This document shows, in pieces, positions 13,101-24,948 of a stretch of 64,000 bases of DNA. Below the pieces are notes generated by a model. The model had not been told where the DNA came from, did no database searches, and worked only from the letters and a program-made list of their open reading frames with translations. The position numbers and the translations under genes were made by a program. Source of the DNA: Ancylostoma caninum (lineage: Eukaryota; Nematoda; Chromadorea; Rhabditida; Ancylostomatidae). Every line of letters begins with the position of its first letter. The stretch's first letter is position 1. The stretch spans positions 1,178,001-1,242,000 of the forward strand of contig JBAJFG010000004.1 of the NCBI GenBank assembly GCA_037903475.1, read 5' to 3'.

Positions 13101-13553
13101 GTAGGGGAACAAAGAAAGTGAAGCACCTGTTTTTTGGACGATTCGCAATTAGACAGGCTTGCAAGAAGGCGATTTTGGCAGACAAAAATAATTTTTCCGG
13201 ACTGAAAAAAACAGAGAAGCTGAACAAGAAAACGTCGTGGCGATGAAACGAACAAATGCAACACTCACTTGATTAAAATAAGTCTGCATGTTGGTCCATG
13301 ATTGATCATCCAGCTCAGACGTATCAGCAATTATAAGACATGCCTAAAAATAGAAGATGAAAGCAGAAAAAAAAGAGCTGAAAGCAGAAAAAAATAGAAG
13401 CGCACTGACTGTTGTGGGTTCAATCCATGGCTGTTTCTTTATAGCATCAGCACTCAGATGAAAGACTGTATATCGATCGGCAGGTACGAGACGTGACAAA
13501 CTCTCCCTTATTCTTTTATACAAATCCGCCTGCCCACCAGTGTAGACCAATAT
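7120..13553 (-). CDS. bpl-1: Biotin-protein ligase / holocarboxylase synthetase (15 exons)
   Basis: Makes biotinyl-AMP and attaches biotin to the lysine of acetyl-CoA, propionyl-CoA, pyruvate and methylcrotonyl-CoA carboxylases. Exons on the - strand: 13553-13410, 13343-13269, 13201-13127, 13044-12937, 12842-12770, 12655-12566, 12419-12364, 11567-11443, 8988-8863, 8807-8740, 8554-8394, 8301-8187, 8117-7865, 7405-7306, 7191-7120. All phases fit, giving 546 residues and a TAA stop. The N-terminal part (ILVYTGG, RYTVFHLSADA, GKIIFVCQN) matches the eukaryotic BPL N-domain. The catalytic part shows LGRVILHIPVATTTMN, ARQQTHGQGRGGN, LRIKWPNDFYF, KVGGLL and GGAGINVSNPQPT. The C-terminal domain shows VVIRGLDKNGYLQV and DGN-type ends (GDNGNTFDMM). 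The usual Trp after GRGGN is Phe here (NEF). The short exons 12419-12364 and 11567-11443 are the least certain. The true start lies further upstream. Confidence 0.93.
9723..10903 (-). mobile_element. Mariner transposon, inactive, in biotin ligase intron
   Basis: 1181 bp with perfect 22-bp terminal inverted repeats (GGTATGTGAAAAAGTTTCCG...) and the TA target duplication at 9721-9722 and 10904-10905. It carries a mariner transposase on the same strand as the host gene and lies wholly inside the intron between exons 11443 and 8988, so it does not break the ligase. Its size and residues recall the hookworm element called bandit, which I cannot verify here. Confidence 0.92.
9826..10754 (-). pseudogene. 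Mariner transposase with frameshifts
   Basis: The first frame (10754-10059) shows the helix-turn-helix region (FRRFSSGDFDV), the linker (RWVPYDLTERD) and the first catalytic Asp in TGDEKWICFDN. The frame then breaks near 10130. The second Asp (LLHDNARPH) and third Asp (YSPDCAPSDYYLF) are in another frame. Another shift near 9920 moves to GDVEKWVREW. Catalytic residues fit a DD34D mariner, but two or more frameshifts make the copy non-functional. Confidence 0.85.
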
Positions 13554-14116
13554 CTAAAATGGAACAAGAATACTTCCGATCTTGACTGGATACAGCATTC
13601 TACAATCAAATCGAAAGTTCTTCCTTTTTGGAAGATGCCATCCCTCTTTATCTTAATATTCGAATAGCGAGCTCATAAAGTGCATATCTCTGTATGTTTA
13701 CTAGTCACGCGATATGTGTGAAAGTTATTTTGGTTTTTTGTCACTAAATGTACTGTGCACTGATAAGTGAGTGATCAGAGAAAAAAGTAGCTTCTAAATC
13801 TAATCACACGTCCATGACACTCATGTTTACGTCAACAAAGCCTCTAATTCAAAGATCGAACGCTGGTTGCTGCGTCAACGTTCTATGAAACAGACATGCA
13901 TCATCATCGTACGTGAAGCTATTCGAGATGCATGCTTCTTCGCCACTCTCTTTCTCTATTTACTCAGAGCCGCAAAAGCCAAAAAAAGTGGACTTGGTGT
14001 GTCGACAAGGACTCCATTGAATAATATCGAATCGAGAAGATGAACGACGAAGGAGAAGGCAACTAGCCATCAAAACTAATGCTTAGTTTGAAATAAGAGT
14101 TACCAGCTGGACTTAC

Positions 14117-14298
14117 AGAAGGTGGTTTGTACATCGCTCTAAGTGATCGATCAGTAGTTGTATGAAACCTCCTCGTGGGCGTATACGGCCGTCGAAAGGA
14201 ATCTCCCGTAAAGAACGATCTGTCTGTAAAGAGTTAACTATATGAGAAGCCGAAGTCAAAATTCGCTGCGGTCTCGCGGATGAAGCATTTTTATCCAT
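14117..14298 (-). CDS. Candidate 5' exon, possibly of the biotin ligase gene
   Basis: Begins with ATG (MDKNASSARPQRIL) and stays open for 60 codons to a consensus donor CT|GTAAGT at 14116. It lies upstream of the first sure ligase exon on the same strand. The donor phase (2) does not fit directly onto the exon at 13553, so at least one intermediate exon would be needed. It could also be an unrelated exon or chance. Confidence 0.3.
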
Positions 14299-14451
14299 TC
14301 AAGCATGAAAGCGATGTGCAACTAACTACTTGACATGGAGAAAGATGACATTTTGATGCTTAGCTTCAAAGTTTTTAATTCTATCCCATAGAGTTCACTT
14401 GTGAAACCTTTGCAGGAAAACTTTGCAGTAGATATACGTAACGCTTTTTGA

Positions 14452-14651
14452 GATATACAAGCGACTCGAATGGTCGAGGCCCATTCGCACGCCTTGCACC
14501 AAGTGGCACTATGATTGTCTGCGCATCCACACATTTCGTTAGAACCGTCATCGTTAATTACGTGTGTCCTCCTGTCCCCTGTTCTGGTCTGTCCAGGAGA
14601 TGAGGCGCCTGTGAGCGGCTCTTCTCCATTAGAGTTTCCTCTATATATCAT
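14452..14651. repeat. Dispersed repeat shared with 28.75-28.94 kb and 36.25-36.33 kb
   Basis: The reverse strand contains TGTGTGGATGCGCAGACAATC followed by a GTGCGAA..GGTC(C/G)A block. Related copies occur at 28750-28940 (- strand) and 36250-36335 (+ strand). Copies differ by many substitutions. No transposase. The 28.8-kb copy supplies the splice acceptor of a candidate exon. Confidence 0.5.
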
Positions 14652-14964
14652 CTTCTTGAGAAATTATACTACTTCAACGTACCGAAAGTAGACTGCATAA
14701 TGCGCGATTAACTTGACGAGTGATGAAGATTCAAAATTGAAAAATTCGAAATCCGCAGTTTCTTTTGTTATGGTTCGTTTCATTAGCGAACAGGATTGAA
14801 GAGAAGCTAGAGAGCAAAAGGGACGCATGGAAACAGACGTGGTATAGTAAACGACAGGATAGAACCTGACTGCTTATCGTTTAGCATATCAGTTGCAATT
14901 CAGGGCACAGACGCTCAACTCTCTTTTTTTTCTTTGAGACGACCTATGCAGTTGGTTATTTATA

Positions 14965-15072
14965 CAGTGAAGGTCAATCGTCATTGCACGACAGTGTCGG
15001 TTGCGCCGCTTACCTTGTTAACCCGCGTTGATATCGCTTTGCCTGAGGTGCAATAACGATTTACCCTCACTG
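14965..15072. mobile_element. 108-bp MITE with TA target site
   Basis: Left end CAGTGAAGGTCAATCGTCAT and right end CAGTGAGGGTAAATCGTTAT (reverse complement), both flanked by TA. The CAGTG start and TA duplication fit a non-autonomous Tc1/mariner-type element. Confidence 0.7.
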
Positions 15073-15170
15073 TATATGGCCAACTAGAAATGAAGCTCAA
15101 AAAAAGTTGGAGGAAACAGAAACTAAGAAAAGAATGCGACACATAGCAGGCAAGATTGCAAGGTTCGCAC

Positions 15171-15410
15171 GCATCATTGAAATTACCCAGGGTAAACGCG
15201 TGATAGCGTTTTCACGGAAACACACAGGGAAACATAGTTGTGAAAATATTAGAGAAAAAGAGAACGCGAGAGATAGTGCCGTGTTCAAAGAGGCAAGACA
15301 GAAATACAGATCACAGACAAAGATACTCAACTATCGTGGTTTTTGAAACGGACTGTAACACCCCACGAACTCATCGCCGACACGTTTACCCTGGGTAATC
15401 TCAATGATGC
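15171..15410. repeat. Inverted-repeat element with ACCCAGGGTAA core
   Basis: Arms 15171-15200 and 15381-15410 are near-perfect reverse complements (ATTACCCAGGGTAAAC). A single arm-like copy lies at 19983-20008, so the sequence is dispersed. No coding signal. Confidence 0.6.
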
Positions 15411-16834
15411 ATTCAGGTCGAGAACTCGAATGTTGGTACATAATTTGTACATTGTATATAGTTTAGCATAGAATTCGTAATTTTACGCATGCAGCAAAAT
15501 ATACTCAAAACTAACTGCTGAGAAAGCACATTTGGAAGAAAAAGTAGCCAGCATAAAAGAAGTTCGCAAGAACTTCAGACAATGGAAATGATTGTACATA
15601 TTTCCTGAACACTACCACGAAAGAGCCTTCTAAAAGAGACAAATCCAAGCAATGTGGCTCAAAAAAGGTATGGATTAATTGTCACGCCGGCACGAGCGTC
15701 ACCGATTGTTATCGAGAGCCTCGATATCTGATGAGATTGGACCTGCATGGTTAGATAAGCGAAGTGAACGGCTGGGAAGGTGATAGCAAAAAGGAACAGC
15801 TTACATCTGAGCCATACGCAGCAGAACATATCACTAGATGACGGCAGGAGACCATGGAGCGGCGACGATGAGCAGCAGGGGAGCGGACTGCTGGGTGGGG
15901 GAGACGGACGAGGCCCGGTGGGAGCAGAAGAAGCTCGCTGGATCTTGGAAATAACAGAAACACATCGCTGCACAACACGACGAGCCTGCGGTGGGGCGGT
16001 CATCACCGGCGGCAGCCGACCGATAAACACCGCCCGTAACGTCGCCCCCCCTCTCGCCACCCCGCGGAAAAAGCCCGGCTGTCACGTGGGGAAATTCCTG
16101 AGTGACGGGACGGGACGGACGTCTTTTAGATCGGCGCGTTGGTGTAGGCTGGAATGTTTCGAAAACCGCGCTAATTGGGTATTTGTGCATACTACAATTG
16201 CAAATTCTGCACTAAACAGCATGCACCCATGCTCTGCTCCACCATTTGCAGAGTGCCGCGTGTTTTCACGCGTTGGTGTTCTTCTCCAATTTCTCTCCAA
16301 CTTCCGTCCCAAGTGAAACGGACTAATATTCGCTAGCTGGGTAGCTTCAAAAGCACCACTATAGAGATTTTCAACCTTATTGCAAAATATCATCGACCTC
16401 GGTGATCCTGCATTGTGGGGGGCGTGGTCCCAGACCACTGTTAAGTCAGTCTAACTTAGACATCAGCTCTGCTTGGTTGCTTTCTCTTGGCGATAAACAA
16501 TTGCACTCACTCTCTTCCTCACAGCAAAACCACTGAACCGCCTAAAGGTCTGTTCAAAGGGTAAAGGAAAAACACAGAGTCTCTAGCGCCCACTCAATAC
16601 AAAATGTGTGAGTGGAAAAGTATGCTACAACAAGCACGAGCAATCATTTCCGAATAAGGATGGACTAAGCTCGACAACCCTCACTGGTATGCAGTAGTGT
16701 AGCATTCACGCAAGGAGTTAGAGAGCTAAGTTAGCGTGGACTATAAGGGAAAAGACCCGGAGCGCCAAGGTATTAACGATGAAAATCATCGATGAAAATA
16801 TATGTTGCTAGAAATGAGTCATAGGAAATATAGG
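15411..16834. other. No gene recognised; GC-rich stretch 15.85-16.3 kb
   Basis: A 178-codon open frame (15780-16316, +) and overlapping open frames on the other strand reflect a GC-rich patch without a clear splice pattern or known motif. The block near 16150-16300 has the look of a dispersed repeat. Not called as a gene. Confidence 0.4.
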
Positions 16835-16994
16835 TACAGGGAACTCCAAATGTACGCAGACAAGGGTCGGGACCGCGGCGCGGCTCTCTTGGGCAGAGAC
16901 ACGGGCGCTTTGCATGCTGAGCGCCTGCGTCTCTGCCCAAGAGAGCCGCGCCGCTGTCCCGACCCTTGTCTGCGTACATTTGGAGCTTCCTGTA
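16835..16994. repeat. 160-bp GC-rich palindrome
   Basis: Arms of about 75 bp, almost perfect, meet at a short centre near 16915. Each contains CGCGGCTCTCTTGGGCAGAG. It would form a long hairpin. Likely a foldback element. Confidence 0.75.
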
Positions 16995-17027
16995 AAAAAG
17001 TGCGGGCCAATCATCTTCACATCACCA

Positions 17028-17290
17028 CAGAATATTGTCCATCTGGTCTGCGCATCGCACCTCCTACGCGACGCGGCAGACCAGTTAGGTACTACGGCTG
17101 CTGGGCGGGCCGATATTAATGTCTTGCTTAGTTTTTTTTTCTCCCAAAACCTTTCAGAATGAAGATAAAGACAGAAAGGAAACGGTGAAAAATCTCGCAC
17201 AATAACAACAGCGTTCACCTGGGTCTGCCGCGCCGCATAGGTGGAGAGGCGCGGAAGATAAGACGAGTTTTTGTGATGCGAGAGTGATTC
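17028..17290. repeat. Foldback element with GGTCTGCCGCGCC arms
   Basis: The left arm (around 17045-17100, CATCTGGTCTGCGCATCGCA) and right arm (17215-17285) are imperfect reverse complements sharing a 'gcatcac' outer and 'cggcagacc' inner block. The same arms occur in the element at 28127-28405. Confidence 0.5.
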
Positions 17291-19472
17291 GCTGGCACTG
17301 TGCATTGTCGATGCGCGCGGTGCACTCGGCCGCAGCGCGTCTAGCTTCGAGCAGAGAACGAGGGAGGAGTAGCGTCGATCTTGTAGTGTGGCGGACAACC
17401 ACAGTGCTAAGAAGTAGGTGTGTACAGTGAAAATGGGATCTTTGAGTCGTCCCCACCTCTTAGGAACCATCAAAATAAAAGGTGAAGGTCATACTTTTCC
17501 GTGAAGTATATTTTAGTACTTGTGAGATTGTTTATATTCGTCGTTCTCGTTTAATCGATGTGTCAGGTGATGAGGAGAGCGAAGTGCAGTCAACAAGCGA
17601 GTGGAGTTGTTCGGATCCTTTTCCGAAGAATACAGGCTGATTTGATGCTTCAAACTAGGTATGGGTATTCAAACTTCCCGACAACCTGAGCATGAATCTT
17701 TTTGAATGAAATCTCTCGGATGCAATGGGCATGCAACGCGTGTCAGTGGCACGTACTAATTCAAAGTGTGTATTATAGTTGGATCAAGACGATAGTTTCT
17801 AGGAAGGAAAAACAAGGAGCAAGTGGGAAAAACAGGCCAGAGTGCAATGAACAGCAGTGTCCAGCAAGTGCGTTCCTCACGCGCGGCCTTCATCGACTGT
17901 TCACCGACTCGATAGTTCTAGCTCTGCGCTATAGAATTGGACAAGCATCCCGAGCGAGAGAATTTGGGAATTTGTTTTTTTAGGCGGTCCTTCACGCCCA
18001 GTCCAAGCCTAATTTCATAGTTTCGGTCCTTTTTTTTAATTTCTGCTCGCCATACATCTGCTGTGGGCTGGCGGTGGGAGTTCGGCTCACCAGTATGAGT
18101 AGAACGTGGATTCAATGGATTTGTGTATACTACAGGCATAACTTGCTTCAGAACTACACCATTTCTCACTACACAGCGAATTTTCTCCATTCAAGGGCAA
18201 TATCCATAGTTTCATTTCTACATTGATCTTGTCCGAAAATGTAATGGAGGGTTCGATTCATTCCAAGCATAAACCAGGTTAGCTATGACAGAAACCACAG
18301 TTCTGAGTTACCTTAGATAACATCCCAGGGTCAGATCTATGAACACATAACCCAGTCTAACCAGCAATCAGTCAGCACATCAACATTCATTCCCTGCATC
18401 TCCCAACATTGCTTAGTCTTCAGGATAACCGAACATGTCAACCACCTTTGGTTTGAGCGGTTAACATTTCCGGAATCCCGGTCTAGGTCTCCAAAGAGAG
18501 TTATGGTACCCAAGGCAATTTTAGGCAATTTCTGTATTCTTTTTGTTCTGCCGTGATGCCCAATACAAGTGGTGGGATCTCAAACAGCCAAAAAAAAAAA
18601 AGAAAAGAAAAAGAAAGCGAGCTGCTCAGATATAATACCCCTAGCCAAAAACTAGACATCGATCCTCATTTTGGAACCCTCGGTGGTGGGATCGCATAGA
18701 AAATTCAAAAGACAATGAGCATAGGATATTACGCTAGTCTTCTTTTTGGAGAGAATATTTTTCTTTTACATAGGTCTTCTTTTTCTTTTTCTTTTTTTCA
18801 CCTTGGAAATTTTGATTAGACTTGTACGAGATTATCACTTTCATAGCAATTGTATTATTTCAAGGATGGCTAAATTTTATGTGGAGTTTTTCGGAAGCCC
18901 AAATGTTTCAGCTTGAAATGTTTGAATACGGTGAAATCTTCGGACTCTCGGTCTACATCTGAAATCACTGAATCCCTAAGACTGGGTTCCGGTTAATTCC
19001 TAAAATTTTGTTTCCGGAACTCACTCATCTAAAAAACTGGAAATTAGAAAGCTGCTTTGGCACTCAAGATGTTTCGACCATAAGGGCGAGATTACACCTA
19101 CAACCTTCGCACTCATTTTATGCTTACCGGTTAGGACCAAATATCATACTGGAAGCATTCGAGTTCGAAAATCTGCCTTAGAATAAGTTGAAAATTCGAA
19201 CGCTCGAAAAAAGGAAAGCGGTAAAATCCTGGAGGAAAGATGAGGGCGATTGTAAAGCTTTCCCTTTCTCGAATATCCGGATCGGTCCCTGTACCACATA
19301 TTTACTGAATTATAATACTTGAATTAGTCGGATTTCATTCGATATTGAGTATTCGAAACTCACAATTACCCGTGACGATGGCGAGCCGACGAAGAACACT
19401 GAGGAGCCGTGAAGTGCACACGATGGATGAAAGAAAGGGCAATTTAGCCGCTGAGTGACACCTTATTGAAGA
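17291..19472. other. No gene recognised; contains dispersed repeat 18341-18480
   Basis: AT-rich sequence without a convincing exon. Bases 18341-18480 match 23799-23940 in the same orientation (shared words CATAACC, CAACATTG, AACCACC, GGTTAACATTCC), so this is a dispersed repeat of about 140 bp. Purine runs at 18590-18620 are low complexity. Confidence 0.45.
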
Positions 19473-19613
19473 TTATCTTTGTTTTATATTCCGAACAATT
19501 TGCCACGCACAGCCATTTCCTTTAATTGCCTGTGCCATAACCGAATGTTTGTCACAGATAATAGCGGTTGTTCGTGCCGGAAAAAGCGTCATAAGTAGTA
19601 GTAATGGCAACAT
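19473..19613 (-). CDS. Possible small secreted protein, 46 aa
   Basis: Opens with ATG and a strong hydrophobic signal-like stretch (MLPLLLLMTLFPARTTA), followed by a short tail with two Cys (ICDK, NGCAW) and a TAA stop. Either a very small secreted peptide or the first exon of a longer gene. No homologue recognised. Another frame upstream (19815-19640) is basic and coding-like, so the region may hold real exons. Confidence 0.25.
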   Translation of the reverse strand: MLPLLLLMTLFPARTTAIICDKHSVMAQAIKGNGCAWQIVRNIKQR

Positions 19614-20680
19614 TCGCAGTCTAAGATAGTGTGTGTACGCGAAAAACCAATAGAGGGGTGACATTGGAATTCCTCTGCTCGCGGATTTCCGTGCGGAGCC
19701 GAACGAATTCCTGTCGTTTCGTGGCTTTTTCTTGGCGGCAGCGCTTTGTGACGATTGTCGTTATTTTTTTTTTGTTTTGATTGCAGGCAGAAACCTTCAG
19801 AAACACGCGATGCAATGAAATTTTTATTTTCTGTTACACAAAAAGGTAGTGCTTCGATAGGCAAGCACTAGTCGTTCATTTCCCCGTAGAGAGCGTGCCC
19901 CGTCAACTTGTCGAAATTACACTTTTATCGCGATGTTAGAGGGGAGACGAGCGCCGCAAGTGGCCATGGACCGCATGTATGATTGAGATTACCCAGGGTA
20001 AACTTGACGGCACCACACGAATTTACCCAAAGCTAACAGAATTCAACACGTTGCACCCAGGGGCATGAAAGCGGCTACATTATTACCTGCCACTCCAAAC
20101 GAGCTCTGATGAGAACAGCTTTAATCTCTTCACATGTAAGAAAAGCTTAAAGCTTAGTGGGAGACGTACTCACCTACTTCCTATTCAGTTAGCGTTATAT
20201 GACCGGAACGAAATGAACTGCACAATGGCAAGGTCTGGTAGATAACCAAAAAACCACGCATAGTTTCATAATTATGAGATCTCCCTCAAATTCTACACTT
20301 CCGGGATTTATGCTCGAGGAGTTTTTCTGCACTACGTACTAGATTCACTATTCAGATAATTACCCCAGCCAGAATTTGGTTGTCGTGCACATTTCCATAA
20401 GCTTTTTATAAATATTTCTTTACTTCCAGTGCTGTTTCATTATGTAAGAACACATTATGTAAGATCAGAAAATCAGGCTATTATTAGAAGGAAATTCAAG
20501 CTCTTGAGAAATTAATTGTCATAAATCACCGCCCTCACATAAGAGACTCCAGTGATCCAAATTTGCTTGCACGCGCGCACCACCTGCGTCACCCTGACTG
20601 CCTGCCACGCTCTCATTCCATTGCCATCAGTTCTCTCGTATCTTTAACCAACATCGTAGTGTGGCGTGTGCAACAGGAAT

Positions 20681-21113
20681 GAACGGATACGAGAACTTCA
20701 AACCCGGATAGCGGTGCGGATAACGGATCGGCCAAAAATAACCGGATTCCGGATAAAGGGTTCATGGTATGGAACACCACCTACCACGACCACCCGAAAA
20801 AGTTGAAGAATTTTTTATTTCTGGCTAAAAGCAAGCAGTTTGAATCACCTTCTCCTACATACCTCACCCCAAGAATCTGAACCACTGATGGAACTTGACG
20901 GAAAAAAGCGCTAGGATCCGTTGCACAAATATTTCATTGTAGACGACTACTGTCTCCCGGGAAAAAGTGCAAGAAGAAAGCAAACGATTTCCACCTTACG
21001 CGGACCGTTATCCGATGCTTAAACCCCAAATAACGGTCCGGGTAATGGATACGCCAAAACAAACGGATAACGGCGAAACGGACAACCGGACAAGGATAAT
21101 CCGCTCATCCCTG
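20681..21113. repeat. 433-bp copy of the GGATAACGGAT TIR family
   Basis: Left end AGGAATGAACGGATACGAG and right end TAATCCGCTCATCCCTG are inverted copies. Internal GGATAACGGATCGG motifs match those at 1470 and 3390. No ORF with transposase features, hence non-autonomous. Confidence 0.65.
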
Positions 21114-23361
21114 TGCGCAAGCGGCTCTGGAGCACTGAAGTCTCGTAAATGCGAATGTCGAATATTTCAAAATGGAATTCTTGAGGCACTGGACTTCGAC
21201 GCCGGTCAACGCTGTCACAAGCAATCCAATCGTGCCTCCAAATACTGTAATTTTCACTTAATCAAAGGTTTGGCCTATCTCTGATCATAGAGCGCTTGAT
21301 TTAAGGAAATAATAGCGAGCAGGAACGTCTGCCGACTTTGCATACTATCCCACGTCGTCGCGAAGCAAAACCTGCACGCACGCGAACAAGAACAGCGTAG
21401 AGTGGCAGCGAGTTTTTCCAGAATCAAGTACTTCGTTGTACCCATTCTATACTGAGAAGTGTAGAATCCAATTAACGTGGATGGCGTTTCTCCCCTGGAT
21501 GTTATATTGAAGTAGGCATTAAACTGGTTGAAAATCTATGGCAATGCTGTGGCACACTTGCCAAAGTTTACTCAATGGAGTACCCCTCTGTCTAGCTCGC
21601 TTAAGTGAAACCGAGCCGCAGATTATCGCACTTTGCTCGAATTTAAAGTCATAATTTCACCATAGCGCATCGTGAGGGGAAATGGGGCGTTGCTAATATT
21701 CTCTGATTGGCCTGTCCAAACTGCCACTCCCTATTTGACATAAATTCTTCACTTCGGTCTTTCTAAGCGCAAAGCTTGAATTAGCAATCAACTAGCAGAA
21801 TCGAAGAAAAGGGGCAGCACCTGGTTCTCTCTCAAGATGCACAATCGTTAAAGCACTGCAGTTGTACGCGCACATCCTGCGACAAGAAGGAAGCACATCA
21901 TACATTCGAGGACCTCCTCAGGTAATTCGCACAGCTCACAATTTTATTTTGTTACATTGTTAGCACAAAAGAGAAAGCGATTAGTTGTGATTTTCATGAG
22001 ATGTTTCTTCGACGTTGAAGTCGAAAAGAAGATGGAGATCGAGAAAGTAAAAAAAAGCAGAGTGAATAAGAACAGAAGAAAGTGCAAGTCACCGGTGAAC
22101 GTCGCTTCGCACATGGAGTGCCGGATCCTCGCGGCGCCGCCGAAGGGCATCGGGCTCAGCGAGCGGAAGCGAGACGCTGAAACAACTGCGATTTTTTGCG
22201 CCACTCAGGGGACATTCCAGGAGCCTCAGTTCCCGAGAGGAAGTCGATTGCTGACACTCGACTAACGAGAACCTGTTCGTCGCACGAACTGTCAGAAAAA
22301 AACCCGTACATCTGCTTGTCTCGGATGAGTGAAAGCTATAGACGCAGGTGCTGTATTGGCTGAATTAGCGGGGTTCTCTGGAGAATGTCCTTTCCACCTC
22401 ACATCCCTGTTTTACTGTTTTCGAGGAAAGTGGACGTGGGTCGAAGAGCGCAAAATGACATCCACTCTGCTGCAACTTTTTATTCCCATCTGTTTCGTAA
22501 TTGAATTCTCCACGGCTATTTTAATGGCATTAGAGCCTGAGAAATTTAGAATTTTTTTGCTATCGTAATGATGAATGAGGCAAATTTTCGATGTTCCAAC
22601 AGCGAGACTACCATTGGGCAGATCTGTCAGAGTGGGTGTCAGACGACCGGGGCAATGTTACAAAGCATACGTGCACTAGAGGTCTTGCCGCGACGCAACA
22701 GGATGCGTCGCGTGCCAACGACTCTGCTTGCCTGTCATTGCACTACAGATGTGAAGCCGCTGTGCCTCTAATCGTAATGAAAACAACAGCAGAAGGACCA
22801 CAAAACTGGGCAATTCCTTCTAATCTTCACAACAAAGCTCAAGCTGCGCACTCCTTGCACGGAATCATACATATCGATGTGATCAACAACTCCTGGAGGG
22901 TCATTTTCACTTGAAAACCTCGAAAATGTTTCCGAGGAGGAAACGAATGTGGGAATAAATTTATAAAACTACTATCACCTTGAGAGTGATTCTTTCTACA
23001 GAGTCGCTCTTGTTCATTAGTACAGCTTCGTTTTCTATTTTCCGAACTATTTTAGAATGGCGCCCGTGTGGTTATCGTGTAATTTTAGTGCTGGCGTTTT
23101 TGTACCTCAGCACCTGCAGCGCTTCAGGCCAGAGAAAGCTCCTGTACTTTCCGCTGACTTCTTTCCTAATGGAAATTTCATTGACGTTCCTTGTGCACCA
23201 GTCAGAGAAAAAGTTTTCGAAGAAACTTACAGCCGCCGTTCTGCTCTGCTGCTTGGCCGACCATCGCCGAGTGACGACGCCGAGTCATAGCCGCAGGAGG
23301 AGGGAATGTCTTAATCATCGGCTATATCGATGTGTATGTTCAACAAGGTGAAGTCCCGCAC
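21114..23361. other. Mostly repeats; one possible 5' exon on - strand near 22.1-22.2 kb
   Basis: On the - strand at 22204-22100 a GC-rich open frame starts with ATG (MAQKIAVVSASRFRS) and reaches a GT donor at CACCG|GTGACT. No partner exon was found. At 23225-23310 (- strand) an open Ser/Arg-rich stretch (DSASSLGDGRPSSRAERR) ends at a perfect GTAAGT donor and may belong with the exon at 23615. Confidence 0.25.
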
Positions 23362-23615
23362 CTGTTTCTCCTTTTTCTTCAGCGACGACGTCCCGTTGGT
23401 CATTCTTGGTGGCAGGGAATTTGGCGCTTGCGGATGTTCACTTTGGCTCAGTGCCGTGGTCTCAATGACTGGAGCCCCAGTAGGCTGCTTGTTGTTCTGC
23501 AGCGACTTCGTCTCCAGAGGGCGAGACCTCATCAGCTCGATAGTCGGTTCATCAGCGTCTTCTTCATCCTTGACGTCTTCCAGATGTTGTTTGACTCGTT
23601 CAACGATCTGGGCAA
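23362..23615 (-). CDS. Exon of unknown acidic, disordered protein
   Basis: Acceptor TATTTAG at 23616-23622 and donor CAG|GTGCGG at 23361 bound 254 open bases. The product begins with a helical stretch AQIVERVKQHLEDVKDEED, then turns Pro/Ser/Thr-rich and ends in Lys-rich KKKEKQ. No family recognised. A Ser-rich exon may follow at 23310-23230. It may be the tail of the gene whose first exons lie at 29055-28624, but this is not shown. Confidence 0.5.
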
Positions 23616-23798
23616 CTAAATACAACAAAGTCACAAATGATTGTATGAGAAACGGTTCATGACGCATTGTGCGCCAGATTCGCTGGGAAATTTCGGATCA
23701 AAAGCATGAAATTATTTAATCTTGATTTAGAAAATATGTATTGATAATCTCAGCGATTTTTTAGACTTTAATATCGTTGAAACAAACATGCAGGGTTA

Positions 23799-23940
23799 GA
23801 GTCCATAAACGTATAACCAAGCCAAATCAGGTTAGCAAACCAACTTTCACGTTCCGAGTCTCCTAACATTGTGCTGTTTGCTGGATGAGCAATCACGCTA
23901 ACCACCATTAGCTCGCGTGGTTAACATTCCATGTCAGAAA
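23799..23940 (+). repeat. Second copy of the 18.3-kb dispersed repeat
   Basis: About 140 bp related to 18341-18480 in the same direction, with many substitutions. No coding signal. Confidence 0.45.
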
Positions 23941-24818
23941 GTTTTTGTCCAACTTATGTACATGGAGGTTTCCGTCAAGCTGATAATATTCTCGTATGTA
24001 ACTCACAAAAAAGTGTACGCACGTAGTTACAGAAAGGTTTCGCGTGATTTACAGATAGATTATATGTAACATACAAAACATAGAGCTGTGAGTTCTCCAG
24101 TTCTAGTTCCGCATGCAACAAGGAACATTTCGAATGGGCAGACATGCAGCTTTTTTTGAAACTTTTATGCCTTTTCATGGTCTACACACATTTCCGCCTC
24201 GCAAGAATATCAGGCAGTTTGAAGCTGACGTCTTGACCCGAACGGTTTAAAATAATTTATCTGGATAAACATATGGCATTTGTACATTTTTCTCTACAAC
24301 AATGATCCGGATCGCGTCTAGTATTTTTCTTGCCGATGAACAATTTCGTTTTGTAAACCAAAACTTGACGTTGACATTGAAAAGTCGTTCACGCCATGTG
24401 ATTTGTCCGATAATTTTTGGGTCTACTACGAGGTGTCACTAGAATTCGACACTGTTTACACTCCACTCAGGCACTCCACAAATCGGTGCTGCAAGCCATT
24501 TTGGCTGCGTTTTCTGGAACGAGCGGATTCGGGGTGCTGTCTGCTTGCTGTTCTACTGCTACTCGATCGCTCTTTGATTGCTATTCGATCCGTATATGAA
24601 AAGCGAATAGCAATTGAATAGCGGTGGAATGGCAAGTTTCAGTGTGCTGTGTACGAAGGAGTGCGTCAAAATTCTGCGGACCAGTACCACTGCTCGCTTA
24701 GCCGTGAAGAAGTAAAGAGTGAAAAATTGAGTGAGGAGAGCTTATTCCTAGCAGGAAGGACGGAGTCCGGCAACTCGCAACAAGATGTAGATTGCAATGT
24801 GCACTTTGCAATGCTGAC

Positions 24819-24948
24819 CTGAAATCCGCTTCGCTTATCTGCTGCGGAATTTGAAGAGTTACGAGACACGGATTCGCTTGTCAGGTACGGCCAAATCTGA
24901 CTTTCGAGTAACATTCTGCTAGAAATATGTGCGGGAACCATTCCAAAC
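24819..24948 (-). CDS. Candidate exon of unknown protein
   Basis: Acceptor GACAG at 24949-24953 and donor CAG|GTCAGC at 24818. The frame FGMVPAHISSRMLLESQIWP continues into a Ser-rich stretch. Reads like coding sequence but has no known domain. Nearby open frames at 25110-24990 (CGALCEESHGMIPAC) and 25440-25260 could be further exons on this strand. Confidence 0.3.

Noticed and set aside
15780..16316. 178-codon open frame on + strand
   Set aside because: GC-rich patch open on both strands, no splice sites in phase, no motif, overlaps sequence that looks repetitive.
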